Origin: Bacteroidota bacterium
GTDB lineage: Bacteria > Bacteroidota > Bacteroidia > 2-12-FULL-35-15
Reading direction: 5' to 3'
Length of the DNA: 64,000 nt
NCBI GenBank assembly: GCA_029237775.1
Contig: JAQZBR010000001.1
Coordinates: forward strand, 372,001-436,000
Shown here: positions 17,544-26,497 of the stretch, piece by piece
Layout of the letters: every line of letters starts with the position of its first letter
Position numbering within the stretch: position 1 is the stretch's first letter
Made by a program: the position numbers and the translations under genes
Notes under the pieces: model-generated
Databases searched by the model: none
Told to the model about the DNA's origin: nothing
What the model saw: only the letters and a program-made list of their open reading frames with translations

Positions 17544-18470
17544 TTATAATTTATCTTTTACTTCCTTGTAAACAGAAGCAATTCCTTCTTCAAGTTCAAT
17601 CTTGTGCTTCCATCCGAATGAATGAAGCTTGCTTACATCCATTAGTTTTCTTGGGGTGCCGTCAGGTTTGGAAATGTCGAATTTTAATTCCCCTTCGTAA
17701 CCAACAATTTTCTTCACAAGCAATGCAAGGTCTTTGATACTGATATCATGGCCAACACCGATATTCACTAATCCTGGTTCGTTATAGTTTTTCATTAAAT
17801 AAACACACGCAGCAGCAAGATCATCCGCATGAAGGAACTCGCGCAAGGGAGAACCGGTGCCCCAGATCTCCACTTCAGGTTTACCTTCTTTTTTTGCCGT
17901 ATGAAACTTTCTGATCAATGCCGGAAGCACATGTGAATTATTGAGATCGTAATTATCGTTAGGCCCATATAGATTTGTAGGCATCACCGAAATGAAATTA
18001 CAACCGTACTGACTGCGGTATGAATCACACATCTTTATTCCGGTGATCTTGGCTATTGCATAAGGCTCGTTGGTTGACTCCAGCAATCCGGTGAGAAGAT
18101 AATCCTCTTTAAGTGGTTGAGGAGCCATCTTAGGATATATGCAGGATGAGCCCAAAAACAATAATTTCTTTACTCCATTAAGATAAGAATGATGAATAAC
18201 ATTACTCTGGATCATAATGTTCTCATAGATAAAGTCGGCACGATACGTATTATTAGCCACGATTCCGCCAACCTTAGCTGCTGCGAGAAATACATATTCC
18301 GGTTTTTCATTTGCAAAAAAATCAGCAACTGCTTGCTGATTTCTTAGGTCAAGTTCTTTTGAAGAGCGAAAAATAAAATTACTGAAGCCCTCTTCCTGCA
18401 GCTTTCTGTGTATAGCTGAACCAACCATACCGCGGTGACCGGCAATATATATCCTGGAGTCTTTATTCAT
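17544..18470 (-). CDS. fcl: GDP-L-fucose synthase
   Basis: Epimerises and reduces GDP-4-keto-6-deoxymannose to GDP-L-fucose. It is an extended SDR with [14 protein letters not shown] at the N-terminus (NADPH-binding), a catalytic YAIAKITG and, near the substrate, [14 protein letters not shown]. Length 308 is typical. It starts 4 bases after gmd, its pathway predecessor. It has no membrane segments. Confidence 0.96.
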   Translation of the reverse strand: MNKDSRIYIAGHRGMVGSAIHRKLQEEGFSNFIFRSSKELDLRNQQAVADFFANEKPEYVFLAAAKVGGIVANNTYRADFIYENIMIQSNVIHHSYLNGVKKLLFLGSSCIYPKMAPQPLKEDYLLTGLLESTNEPYAIAKITGIKMCDSYRSQYGCNFISVMPTNLYGPNDNYDLNNSHVLPALIRKFHTAKKEGKPEVEIWGTGSPLREFLHADDLAAACVYLMKNYNEPGLVNIGVGHDISIKDLALLVKKIVGYEGELKFDISKPDGTPRKLMDVSKLHSFGWKHKIELEEGIASVYKEVKDKL

Positions 18471-18474
18471 ATAT

Positions 18475-19563
18475 TTATTCGTGGAAGTTCATTACATCAT
18501 GTCCGCCATCCAATAAGTATTTATCTTTTTCAAACAACTTAACGTCATGGGCCATCATTTCCTTCACTAATTGCTCAAGCGTGTGTTTTGGTGCCCATCC
18601 CATATTTGCCTTGGCTTTTGAAGAATCGCCAATCAAAAGGTCGACTTCGGTAGGACGGAAATATGCAGGATCCACTTCCACAAGAACTTTACCTGTTGCA
18701 GCATCAATGCCTTTTTCATCCACTCCTTTACCTTCCCATTTCAAGGTAATATTAACTTCCGCGAAAGCAAGGTCCACAAATTTTCTAACGGTTATTTTTT
18801 TTCCGGTTGCAAGCACGTAATCATCAGCCTCTTTTTGCTGAAGCATCATCCACATACCTTCAACGTAATCTTTTGCGTGGCCCCAATCGCGTTCTGCGTC
18901 AAGGTTACCTAAAAACAGCTTATCCTGAAGCTTAAGGTGAATCTTAGCGGCTGCACGGGTTATTTTTCGTGTAACAAAGGTTTCACCGCGCAGGGGGCTC
19001 TCGTGATTAAAAAGAATACCATTACAAGCATACATTCCGTAAGCTTCGCGATAGTTCTTTGTGATCCAGAACCCGTATACCTTGGCTACGCCATAAGGTG
19101 AACGGGGATAAAATGGTGTTGTTTCTTTCTGAGGAACTTCCTGAACAAAACCATACATTTCGGAAGTAGAAGCCTGATAAAAGCGGGTTTTTGTTTCCAT
19201 TTTCAGGATTCGGATAGCTTCAAGAATTCTTAAAGTTCCTATTCCGTCAGCATTTGCAGTATATTCAGGGGTTTCGAAAGACACCTTAACGTGTGATTGA
19301 GCAGCAAGATTATAGATCTCATCGGGCTGTGTTTCCTGTATAATTCTTATAAGATTCGTTGAATCTGTCAAATCGCCATAATGAAGGAAAAACTTAACCT
19401 GCTTTTCATGCTGATCTTTGTATAGGTGATCTATCCTGTCGGTATTGAATAATGAACTTCTTCTTTTAACACCATGAACAATATAACCCTTGCTTAACAG
19501 CAATTCGGCAAGATATGCTCCATCCTGACCTGTTATCCCTGTAATTAATGCTACTTTACTCAT
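18475..19563 (-). CDS. gmd: GDP-mannose 4,6-dehydratase
   Basis: Makes GDP-4-keto-6-deoxymannose from GDP-mannose, the first step to GDP-fucose. The SDR motif [15 protein letters not shown] and catalytic [12 protein letters not shown] are clear; the substrate loop has [20 protein letters not shown]. Start MSKVALITG at 19563 (362 residues); the open frame extends 8 codons further but without similarity. It is the first gene of the six-gene operon running to 11080 with gaps of 4, 14, 30, -8 and -4 bases. Confidence 0.97.
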   Translation of the reverse strand: MSKVALITGITGQDGAYLAELLLSKGYIVHGVKRRSSLFNTDRIDHLYKDQHEKQVKFFLHYGDLTDSTNLIRIIQETQPDEIYNLAAQSHVKVSFETPEYTANADGIGTLRILEAIRILKMETKTRFYQASTSEMYGFVQEVPQKETTPFYPRSPYGVAKVYGFWITKNYREAYGMYACNGILFNHESPLRGETFVTRKITRAAAKIHLKLQDKLFLGNLDAERDWGHAKDYVEGMWMMLQQKEADDYVLATGKKITVRKFVDLAFAEVNITLKWEGKGVDEKGIDAATGKVLVEVDPAYFRPTEVDLLIGDSSKAKANMGWAPKHTLEQLVKEMMAHDVKLFEKDKYLLDGGHDVMNFHE

Positions 19564-19615
19564 CTTTCCTGATTTTATAGTATGCAATTATACGAAATAA
19601 AAGCGTGTGAACAGC

Positions 19616-19656
19616 AAAAAACCCCGCTCCGTATATCGGAGCGGGGTTTTCTTCAA
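19616..19656 (-). terminator. Terminator of T9SS cargo gene 1
   Basis: A 14-bp stem, AAAACCCCGCTCCG (19618-19631) and its complement (19637-19650), with loop tatat. It follows the stop of the 1009-residue protein in minus orientation and is flanked by A/T runs on both sides, so it may also work in the plus direction. The same hairpin is repeated at 22807-22839. Confidence 0.88.
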
Positions 19657-19896
19657 AAGGACTTTTACTTATTTAGTGATGTTGATCTTCTTAGTGATCT
19701 GACCTTTCTCAGTTGTTACTTTCACGAAGTAAACACCAGCTTCTAAACCTGTAAGGTCAAGAGAGTTGATCTGAGTGTTAAATGATTTATCACTAACCTG
19801 TGCACCTAAAACATTGTAAACTTCAACTGTAGAAGTTACATTGTGACCTAAGTTCAAAGTGAACATACCGTTAGATGGGTTAGGATACACACTGAT
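19616..19896 (-). repeat. Duplicated sorting domain plus terminator cassette, copy 1
   Basis: About 280 bp covering terminator, stop codon and the last ~75 codons are nearly identical to 22806-23084; by eye I count about ten differences and one single-base gap. The encoded peptides differ at only two residues (VLGAQVSD against VIGAQVSA). Confidence 0.85.
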
Positions 19897-22698
19897 AGAA
19901 TTAGCAATGTTTTTCTCAATACCTGTACAGATACTTACTACAATACTTACGGTGCTGCTTGCTGAGCAAGTTCCCGCGGTAGTATATGTAACAGAAGTAG
20001 TACCAGCGCCTGCAGCAGCCGGATCAAAAGTTCCAGCTGACGCATTTGTAATACCTGATCCGGTCCATGTCCCACCTGCAGTTGCTGCAGTTAAAGTCAT
20101 TGGTGCATCCTCGAAGCAAACCATTGCCGGAGCAGTGATGGCAGCATCTTCAGTAGCATTTACAACTATAGTTTCTGTATCCATGTCAGGACACACGCCC
20201 ATTGTAGTGTAAGTAACAGTGTGAGTTCCAACTCCTGAAACAGAAGGGTCGAAAGTTCCGGTAGCGTTTACTCCGGTTCCTGTCCATGTTCCGCCAGTTG
20301 TTACAGCTGATAATGTAAATGAAGAAGCTGATTCACACACAGGTGATGTTGCAGTGATTGTTGCATCATCATCAGCATTAACAATCACAATTTCCATGTC
20401 CGAATCAGGACATACACCTGCAGAAGTATAAGTCACTGTATGTGACCCTGCACCTGAAACAGAAGGATCGAAAGTTCCGGTAGCAGTTACTCCGGTCCCT
20501 GTCCATGTTCCGCCAGTTGTTGCAGCTGATAATGTAAACGAAGAAGCTGATTCACAAACAGGTGATGTAGCAGTGATTGTTGCATCATCCATTGCATTCA
20601 CTGTTATAATTAAATCGTCTGTGTTAGAGCAAGCTCCTGAAGTTGCATAAGTGATAGTAAAAGAACCTACACCTGAAACTGTCGGATCAAAAGATCCCGA
20701 TGCAGAAACACCGGTACCTGTCCATGTTCCACCCGCGGTTGGTGCTGTTAATGTTACAGCAGATGAACCCTCACAAACAGTTGACGGTCCTGTGACCGTA
20801 ACATCATCACTTAATGTAACGATGATGCTTGCATTGTCTGTATCAGGACAAACTCCGTTTGTAGTATATGTAACAACTGAAGTTCCTACACCAGCTACAG
20901 AAGGGTCAAAGACACCACTTGCAGAAACACCTGTTCCTGACCATGTTCCACCAGTAGTCGGAGCAGTAAGAGTAACCGGAGCAGCTGCAGAACAAACTGA
21001 TGCAGGAGCTGTGATAGTTGCATCATCATTAGCCGTTACGGAAACAGTTACAGGCTCAATGTCATTACAGCTTGCGTTATCGGCTTTGATATAATAAGTT
21101 CCGCTTGCGGTCACTGCTGAAGGAGTAGCCAATGCAACAGTTGCAGCAGCATCAGTCCAATAAGTAAGAGTCCCGCCACCAGTACTTCCTGCTGTGATAG
21201 CAGAAGCAGTAAGGTCTGCACTTCCACAAGCAGCAGCAGGGTTTGTAATCATTAAAACAGGTGTTGTTGATACAATAATGGTTGCCATGTCTGTATCAGG
21301 ACAAGTTCCGGAAGTTGTATATGTAATTGTGTGAGTTCCGGAACCAGCTGCCGCAGGGTCAAATGAACCAGAAGCAGAAACTCCTGTTCCTGACCATGTT
21401 CCGCCCGCTGTTGGAGCAGTTAACATGAATGCTGAAGATGCAGAACAAGCAGCTGAAGGCGCTGTAATTGTCGCATCATCATTTGGAGTAACAGAAACGC
21501 TCACTGATGCAACGGTTTGACATGCACCGTTAACTGCTTTAATGTAATATGTTCCGCTAACTGTCACAGCAGCAGGAGTCGATAAAGACATTGTAGCCGC
21601 AGCATCAGTCCAGTATGATAAAGTACCTGTATTTGTACTGCCGGCTGTTACAGCAGCAGCAGTGATATCTGCGCTTCCGCAAGCAGGAGCAGGATTTGTT
21701 ACCGTCAGCACAGGCATTGCACTTACTACAATTGAAGTTGCTTTGGTATCCGTACATGAATTCCAAAAACCAGCCAATGTATATAAAGTGGCAGTATAAG
21801 TTCCCGCTGCAGGATACGTATAAGAAGCATTCTGGCTCCAGATAATTGGAGAAGCATTCCCCATATCCCATGCATAAGTTGAATCTGCAACCGCTGCAGT
21901 TCCAAAATAATCAGTATACACATTGTAGTTGTACATCCGGCTCGATAAAGTGTTTGCTGGAGACGTAGTGTTTGTAAAAGTCATCGGGGTGCCAATACAA
22001 ACATTGCTTGCAGGACTTACAGTGTAATCTGTTGCGATAGCATAAGTGACAATCGGACTAATATCCGAATCGAAATCCTTATTCCATCCGTTAGTTGCAT
22101 CAGCGTTTGCAAACCATGCGTTACCCGCTCCCGGATCCCATAAGTTATAACCTAAACCTTCACCACCAGTACCTGTTCCTCTGTTATTGGATACAAAATC
22201 AATTCGTGCCGTACCATTCGCTTTAACAGCGACAGCGTAATTACCGGTGATGGTATGAGGCGTTGGGAAATTTGCACTATAGTATTTCACTGTTGTAGTT
22301 GACACTGTAACTGTTGCAGAATCAAGTGGTGTTACCGGCATAAATGCCGCATCCACACTGTAAAGGTATACTTTAGCCTGAGTTGCAGCACCCGAGTTAC
22401 TCCTCGCACGGAAATTCACACCTATAACATTGACTGTTCCCGGGGAAATGAATGCCTGAGATTCAGCTTCCCCTGCAAAAAGGCCGCGGGCAAAAAATTG
22501 AGGCGTAGCATTAAATGTGTATTCTTTCAGAAGCCCGTAACGCAATGTATCTGCGTTACATGTCATGTTTCTTTCTCCCGAGGCAGTCGGCCGGGTAATA
22601 GACGCATCATTGAGTAACATTGCCGGAGCCTTGCCATTCTGAGCGAATACGGCCAATCCGGAAATGAATAATGATGTTAATAGTAATGTTTTTTTCAT
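19669..22698 (-). CDS. Large T9SS-secreted repeat protein
   Basis: A 1009-residue cargo of the type IX secretion system. Signal peptide residues 1-20 (ending AVFAQ); a beta-rich N-terminal region to ~225; a PKD-like domain ~225-325 (STYAWDMGNASP, SYTYPAAGTYTATL); two Ig-like units of one kind (AACGSADLTASAITAG type); six Ig-like units of another kind (about 73 residues, GGTWTGTGVSASGSFDP core) to ~925; and a C-terminal sorting domain (~935-1009, starting ISVYPNPSNGMF and ending ITKKINITK). Two neighbouring 219-bp units (20240 and 20459) are almost identical at DNA level, so repeat number is probably unstable. An adhesin or surface-coat role is plausible but unproven. Catalytic residues are not seen. 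Confidence 0.88.
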   Translation of the reverse strand: MKKTLLLTSLFISGLAVFAQNGKAPAMLLNDASITRPTASGERNMTCNADTLRYGLLKEYTFNATPQFFARGLFAGEAESQAFISPGTVNVIGVNFRARSNSGAATQAKVYLYSVDAAFMPVTPLDSATVTVSTTTVKYYSANFPTPHTITGNYAVAVKANGTARIDFVSNNRGTGTGGEGLGYNLWDPGAGNAWFANADATNGWNKDFDSDISPIVTYAIATDYTVSPASNVCIGTPMTFTNTTSPANTLSSRMYNYNVYTDYFGTAAVADSTYAWDMGNASPIIWSQNASYTYPAAGTYTATLYTLAGFWNSCTDTKATSIVVSAMPVLTVTNPAPACGSADITAAAVTAGSTNTGTLSYWTDAAATMSLSTPAAVTVSGTYYIKAVNGACQTVASVSVSVTPNDDATITAPSAACSASSAFMLTAPTAGGTWSGTGVSASGSFDPAAAGSGTHTITYTTSGTCPDTDMATIIVSTTPVLMITNPAAACGSADLTASAITAGSTGGGTLTYWTDAAATVALATPSAVTASGTYYIKADNASCNDIEPVTVSVTANDDATITAPASVCSAAAPVTLTAPTTGGTWSGTGVSASGVFDPSVAGVGTSVVTYTTNGVCPDTDNASIIVTLSDDVTVTGPSTVCEGSSAVTLTAPTAGGTWTGTGVSASGSFDPTVSGVGSFTITYATSGACSNTDDLIITVNAMDDATITATSPVCESASSFTLSAATTGGTWTGTGVTATGTFDPSVSGAGSHTVTYTSAGVCPDSDMEIVIVNADDDATITATSPVCESASSFTLSAVTTGGTWTGTGVNATGTFDPSVSGVGTHTVTYTTMGVCPDMDTETIVVNATEDAAITAPAMVCFEDAPMTLTAATAGGTWTGSGITNASAGTFDPAAAGAGTTSVTYTTAGTCSASSTVSIVVSICTGIEKNIANSISVYPNPSNGMFTLNLGHNVTSTVEVYNVLGAQVSDKSFNTQINSLDLTGLEAGVYFVKVTTEKGQITKKINITK
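20240..20676 (-). repeat. Adjacent near-identical 219-bp coding repeats
   Basis: The segment acagaagggtcgaaag at 20240 recurs as acagaaggatcgaaag at 20459, a period of 219 bp (73 codons), with few differences across the unit. Less similar units continue on both sides of the same gene. Confidence 0.75.
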
Positions 22699-22724
22699 GT
22701 TTTAATGTTTAGTTTATTAAGGCG

Positions 22725-22732
22725 CAAAATTA
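22725..22732 (-). promoter_or_regulatory. -7 box TAATTTTG for T9SS cargo gene 1
   Basis: Minus-strand TAATTTTG, a TAnnTTTG match, lies 27 bases before the ATG at 22698. No -33 box at the right spacing. Confidence 0.4.
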
Positions 22733-22805
22733 CGGATTCATTCAGGAATAAAGGACCGGATACTAAAGTGTTTATTAACATTTAAAGAGTCGTGAGCATA
22801 AAAAG

Positions 22806-22846
22806 AAAAACCCCGCTCCGTATATCGGAGCGGGGTTTTCTTCAAA
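22806..22846 (-). terminator. Terminator of T9SS cargo gene 2
   Basis: The same 14-bp stem as at 19618-19650: AAAACCCCGCTCCG (22807-22820), loop tatat, complement 22826-22839. It closes the 602-residue cargo gene. Confidence 0.88.
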
Positions 22847-23084
22847 GGACTTTTACTTATTTAGTGATGTTGATCTTTTTAGTGATCTGACCTTTCTCAG
22901 TTGTTACTTTCACGAAGTAAACACCAGCTTCTAAACCTGTAAGGTCAAGAGAGTTGATCTGAGTGTTAAATGATTTAGCACTAACCTGAGCACCGATTAC
23001 ATTATAAACTTCAACTGTAGAAGTTACATTGTGACCTAAGTTCAAAGTGAACATACCGTTAGATGGGTTAGGATAAACGCTGAT
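22806..23084 (-). repeat. Duplicated sorting domain plus terminator cassette, copy 2
   Basis: Second copy of the 280-bp cassette described at 19616-19896. The homology stops sharply at the sorting-domain boundary; upstream parts of the two genes are unrelated. Confidence 0.85.
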
Positions 23085-24665
23085 CTCATCAGAAGAAACG
23101 TTCGAAGCAATTCCGTTAGAACCAAATTGTAATTCCATACCAACCAAAGGAACATTTCCTGTTACAGAAGCCCACTGGAAAGCACCAGCAGCCGGCTGAA
23201 CATAAACAGCACCAGCAACACCAGCATCACCAGGGAAAGCATTATCAGAAACAACTGAAATTGTATCAGTTCCCGGAGTAATGTTTAACTGGATGCTTGC
23301 AACAAGTAATGTACCTGCAGCTGCATTGTAAGGAGTTATCAAAGCTAAAGTTGTAAAGTTAAGAGCACTGTTTGTTCCCATTGCCGGAGTGAAAGGAGCT
23401 GTTTGAGCAACAGGCACAAAGTTTCCGGTCATAAGGTCGATCATGTATAATTTACCTACAACGCTTCCGCCACCGCTTGTTCTGTAAAGAACAGTTGTGA
23501 TTGAATCAACACGCCCTGCATTTGGCATGATGTAAGTTGCACCGTATTCCATACCTGTAACCGCTGGAGCAGCTGTACCAAAACTGTAAGAAGACAATGT
23601 TGTCATTGCATTTAAAGTACGGTAGTAGCTATAATCAGTTCCGTAGAAGAAAACAGAATCAGCCATATTATTTGCAGGAACATCATCAGTTTCTGTCTGA
23701 TCAACCATTAAAGCTGTTTCGTAAGCAACGAAACCAGTTCCTCCTGTTGGAGCAACATTAGTCCATAATGTATCAAAAGAACCTGCAGCCATAGAAGGTG
23801 TAGGATTGTTAACCCCTGTAGATCCAACGAAAGTTCCGTTGTTTACGTCAGCCGTCAAAGTAACATTTGTCTGAGCGTTTGAGCCTACATTAGAAGTGAT
23901 AACTCCGAACTCTGCAGCAACAAGCTGATCGTTAGGGATAAACTGGAAATAATCAAATCCATTGATGTTCACCATTGGAGAAGGATTAACAGCGATATCG
24001 TTTGCAGAAGTTACAATTGTAGGTCCGGTTACGTTATCAACACCAATATTTGACCAACCATAATCAGATACTGCTCTGAAACGAGCCTGAACGTTCATAC
24101 CATTGTATGCCGCTAAGCTTGCAGTTTGTGTGACCCAACCTGAATTAGTAGTTGTGTTGTAGTTTGGCAAACCTGCTAACACATTTGTAGTGCTTGTTGT
24201 CCATGTTGTACCACCATCGGTAGAGTATTCGATGAACATTTTCGCACCAGTTCCCTGATAAGCAGGATTTGTTGACAGATTGTACAAATTCACGCTGTAG
24301 CTTAAAGTATTGCTTCCAGAAGTTGGTTGCATTACAGGAGTAACCAAATACCCCATAACTCCAGGATTTTCGTTAAATGCATCAAAGAATGCAAAGTGTC
24401 CTGTATTACCAACTGCAGCTGGCTCTTCATAAACATCAGCAGTGCTTGGCAACCAGTCACCCGACCAACCTGTTGGAGGAACTCCAAGTTCAAACATTTC
24501 GTTTAATGTAGCCTGAACACCTCTAACCGAAGGGGAAGTAGATGTTTGAGCTTTTGCACCATACGCTGCGAATTGAGCCGGCTTATCAGCTGTCTTCGTC
24601 AGATTCTGCGCATTAAGGCTGCCAACAGCCATAACCGCGATCAAAGGCAAGTAAATTTTTCTCAT
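22857..24665 (-). CDS. T9SS-secreted protein with choice-of-anchor J-like domain
   Basis: A 602-residue cargo protein. Signal peptide residues 1-19 (ending SLNAQ). Residues ~50-210 have the jelly-roll pattern of cleaved-adhesin/choice-of-anchor J domains: GHFAFFDAFNENPG, MFIEYSTDGGTTW, and YGWSNIGVDNVTGP. The middle (~215-525) is rich in Thr, Asn and Val with a CARDB-like segment (AEFGVITSNVGSNAQTNVTL) and a second beta domain. The sorting domain begins ISVYPNPSNGMF and ends ITKKINITK, almost identical to the neighbouring cargo protein. A TATATTTG box lies upstream. Function beyond surface display or release is not visible. Confidence 0.87.
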   Translation of the reverse strand: MRKIYLPLIAVMAVGSLNAQNLTKTADKPAQFAAYGAKAQTSTSPSVRGVQATLNEMFELGVPPTGWSGDWLPSTADVYEEPAAVGNTGHFAFFDAFNENPGVMGYLVTPVMQPTSGSNTLSYSVNLYNLSTNPAYQGTGAKMFIEYSTDGGTTWTTSTTNVLAGLPNYNTTTNSGWVTQTASLAAYNGMNVQARFRAVSDYGWSNIGVDNVTGPTIVTSANDIAVNPSPMVNINGFDYFQFIPNDQLVAAEFGVITSNVGSNAQTNVTLTADVNNGTFVGSTGVNNPTPSMAAGSFDTLWTNVAPTGGTGFVAYETALMVDQTETDDVPANNMADSVFFYGTDYSYYRTLNAMTTLSSYSFGTAAPAVTGMEYGATYIMPNAGRVDSITTVLYRTSGGGSVVGKLYMIDLMTGNFVPVAQTAPFTPAMGTNSALNFTTLALITPYNAAAGTLLVASIQLNITPGTDTISVVSDNAFPGDAGVAGAVYVQPAAGAFQWASVTGNVPLVGMELQFGSNGIASNVSSDEISVYPNPSNGMFTLNLGHNVTSTVEVYNVIGAQVSAKSFNTQINSLDLTGLEAGVYFVKVTTEKGQITKKINITK

Positions 24666-24706
24666 TTGTTTATTGGTTTATTGTTAATTTTTAAAAAGAT
24701 AGAAAG

Positions 24707-24714
24707 CAAATATA
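24707..24714 (-). promoter_or_regulatory. -7 box TATATTTG for T9SS cargo gene 2
   Basis: Minus-strand TATATTTG fits TAnnTTTG, with a TTTG 22 bp upstream (24737-24740), slightly longer than the usual spacing. The leader would be about 35 bases. Confidence 0.45.
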
Positions 24715-24754
24715 GCAAAATAAATTGTTCCGGAAGCAAATAGAAACCTCCAAA

Positions 24755-25561
24755 TTAACTCACTATAAACCAGTTATTTAGAAGATTTTCTTTATTGTAA
24801 AGCAACCTTTTGTTGGTAGAATAGTCGGTCACGGTAACCCCTGCAATTTCACAAATTGCCTGACCTGCCGCAGTGTCCCATTCCATAGTAGGGGCAAATC
24901 GTGGATAAACATCTGCACTGCCTTCCGCTACCAAGCATAATTTAATTGAACTGCCGGATGATCTAAACTCAATATCCTTATGTTTCGTCCTTAAGCCATC
25001 TATAAACATTTCCGTTTCTTCCGAAAGATGAGAACGGCTTGCCACGACAACAAATTTATCATGCTCCTTTACCAATGGAAGTTTCACTGATTGATTAATT
25101 ATCCCTTCAAGATCTTCTGCAAGGGCATCATTTATTTCCAATTTAAAGCTTCCAACACCTTCCGCAGCAAAATAAAGAACCTTTGTAACAGGCACATAGA
25201 CTACACCTAGAACCGCGCGTTGCTGAGTGATAAGTGCGATGTTCACAGTGAACTCACCATTCCTTTTTATAAACTCCTTTGTCCCATCCAGTGGGTCAAC
25301 CATCCAGAAATATTCCCATTTACTCCGTTCCGAATATTCAATATTCTTTCCTTCTTCACTAAGGACATGAAGATCACTATCTTTTAGGATCTCTGATATT
25401 GCAATGTGAGCCTTTTTGTCTGCGAGAGTTAAAGGAGATTTATCATCTTTATGCTCCACGGCAAAGTCCGAGTCATACACGCTGAGAATTTCATCCCCTG
25501 CTTTTAAAGAAGCCCGGATCGCCATCTGCAACCAGCCTTTCATATTTTGTTTATTCTCCAT
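24755..25561 (-). CDS. cysQ: 3'(2'),5'-bisphosphate nucleotidase CysQ
   Basis: Removes the 3'-phosphate from PAP (and PAPS), clearing the by-product of sulfotransfer or PAPS reduction. It is an inositol-monophosphatase fold with metal motif SEEGKNIEY (residues ~68-76), DPLDGTKEFIKRNGEF (~93-108) and the C-terminal metal site WDTAAGQAICEIAG. Length 268 is typical. It is the last gene of the minus-strand run that begins with deoC, 9 bases after the ALDH-like fragment gene, and lies about 3.6 kb from cysCDN, which make PAPS. Confidence 0.93.
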   Translation of the reverse strand: MENKQNMKGWLQMAIRASLKAGDEILSVYDSDFAVEHKDDKSPLTLADKKAHIAISEILKDSDLHVLSEEGKNIEYSERSKWEYFWMVDPLDGTKEFIKRNGEFTVNIALITQQRAVLGVVYVPVTKVLYFAAEGVGSFKLEINDALAEDLEGIINQSVKLPLVKEHDKFVVVASRSHLSEETEMFIDGLRTKHKDIEFRSSGSSIKLCLVAEGSADVYPRFAPTMEWDTAAGQAICEIAGVTVTDYSTNKRLLYNKENLLNNWFIVS

Positions 25562-25570
25562 AAATTAAAC

Positions 25571-26452
25571 TTAATATCCTGCCTTCGCGGATCCGATATT
25601 TTCAATTGGATGCCATGTGGTTTTTATTTCCTGAAGGTCAGTTATGTAATAAGGATTCGCGTGATCTTCTGAAAATATATTTTCTTTATACACGAAAACG
25701 CGCTTGACATTTAAAGCGGCATTTTCCTTTATTGTTTTAATCTGAGCTTTATCATCCCTGTAATAAACCATTGCATTCACATCCATATGAGATGAAAAAT
25801 GTGTATGAAGCTCCTGTGCACTTCCTGTTATAATATTTACAACACCACCGGGAAGATCTGAAGTGTTCAGCACTTCGGAAAAAGTAACGGCACATAAGGG
25901 TTTTGATTCTGAAGCCAGAACTACACAAGTGTTGCCGCCTGCAATTATAGGTGCTATGGCTGTAACTAATCCCAGCAGAGAAGATTTCTCATCTGCAATG
26001 ACAGCCACTACGCCCGTAGGTTCAGGAACGGAGAAATTAAAATGAGAGGAGGCAACCGGATTAACAGCGCTGAAAACCTGTTGGAATTTATCACACCAGC
26101 CGGAATAATACACCATGCGGTCAATTGCCATTTCCACTTCTACTCTTGCAGCTGCTGATGATGAGCCCTGAACAATGAGTTCTGAAATAAACTGATCTTT
26201 TCTTCCTTCAAGGATCTCAGCAACACGATAAAGGATCTGCGCCCTGTTAAAAGCAGCTCTGCTGCTCCAACCTGATTGAGCGCTCCTTGCAGCAACTTCC
26301 GCATTACGGAAATCCTTTCGGGAGCTCTGACAGATATTAGCTAACACTTCACCTTTTTTGTTTTTTAGAGAGTAGTATCTCCCCGACTCTGTTCTAGGAA
26401 ACTGACCTCCAATGAAGATCTTATATGTTTTCTGTATTTCTAATCTTTCCAT
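25571..26452 (-). CDS. Catalytically incomplete aldehyde dehydrogenase-like protein
   Basis: A 293-residue protein similar only to the N-terminal NAD-binding half of aldehyde dehydrogenases: YKIFIGGQFPRTESGRYYSL, then AQSGWSSRAAFNRAQILYRV and GNTCVVLASESKPLCAVTFSE with GGVVNIITGS. The catalytic Cys region and the ELGGK glutamate are absent, and the usual PWNFP is replaced by VIADEKSS. It ends at residue 293 with a normal stop; I see no frameshift, so it is not an obvious broken gene. It follows the complete ALDH by 45 bases. The pair resembles the active-plus-inactive arrangement of ALDH16 proteins, suggesting a partner subunit. Confidence 0.8.
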   Translation of the reverse strand: MERLEIQKTYKIFIGGQFPRTESGRYYSLKNKKGEVLANICQSSRKDFRNAEVAARSAQSGWSSRAAFNRAQILYRVAEILEGRKDQFISELIVQGSSSAAARVEVEMAIDRMVYYSGWCDKFQQVFSAVNPVASSHFNFSVPEPTGVVAVIADEKSSLLGLVTAIAPIIAGGNTCVVLASESKPLCAVTFSEVLNTSDLPGGVVNIITGSAQELHTHFSSHMDVNAMVYYRDDKAQIKTIKENAALNVKRVFVYKENIFSEDHANPYYITDLQEIKTTWHPIENIGSAKAGY

Positions 26453-26462
26453 TACTTTATTT

Positions 26463-26489
26463 TTTTACCGCGAAGGCACTAAGACAATA
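26463..26489. repeat. Degenerate 'accgcgaaggcac' repeat, copy 2
   Basis: The run ttaccgcgaaggcactaaga in the gap between the two ALDH-type genes resembles the repeats at 2735-2775 and 55435-55470. It is too degenerate to define boundaries. Confidence 0.4.
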
Positions 26490-26497
26490 AAAGTTTT

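Noticed and set aside
20651-21094. Plus-strand open frame with PTP/V-rich repeats inside the 1009-residue cargo gene
   Set aside because: It is the antisense frame of Thr/Ala/Gly-rich repeats and has no start signal.
19669-22698. CRISPR-like array in the repeat gene
   Set aside because: The 219-bp units are in frame, encode Ig-like domains and have no spacers.
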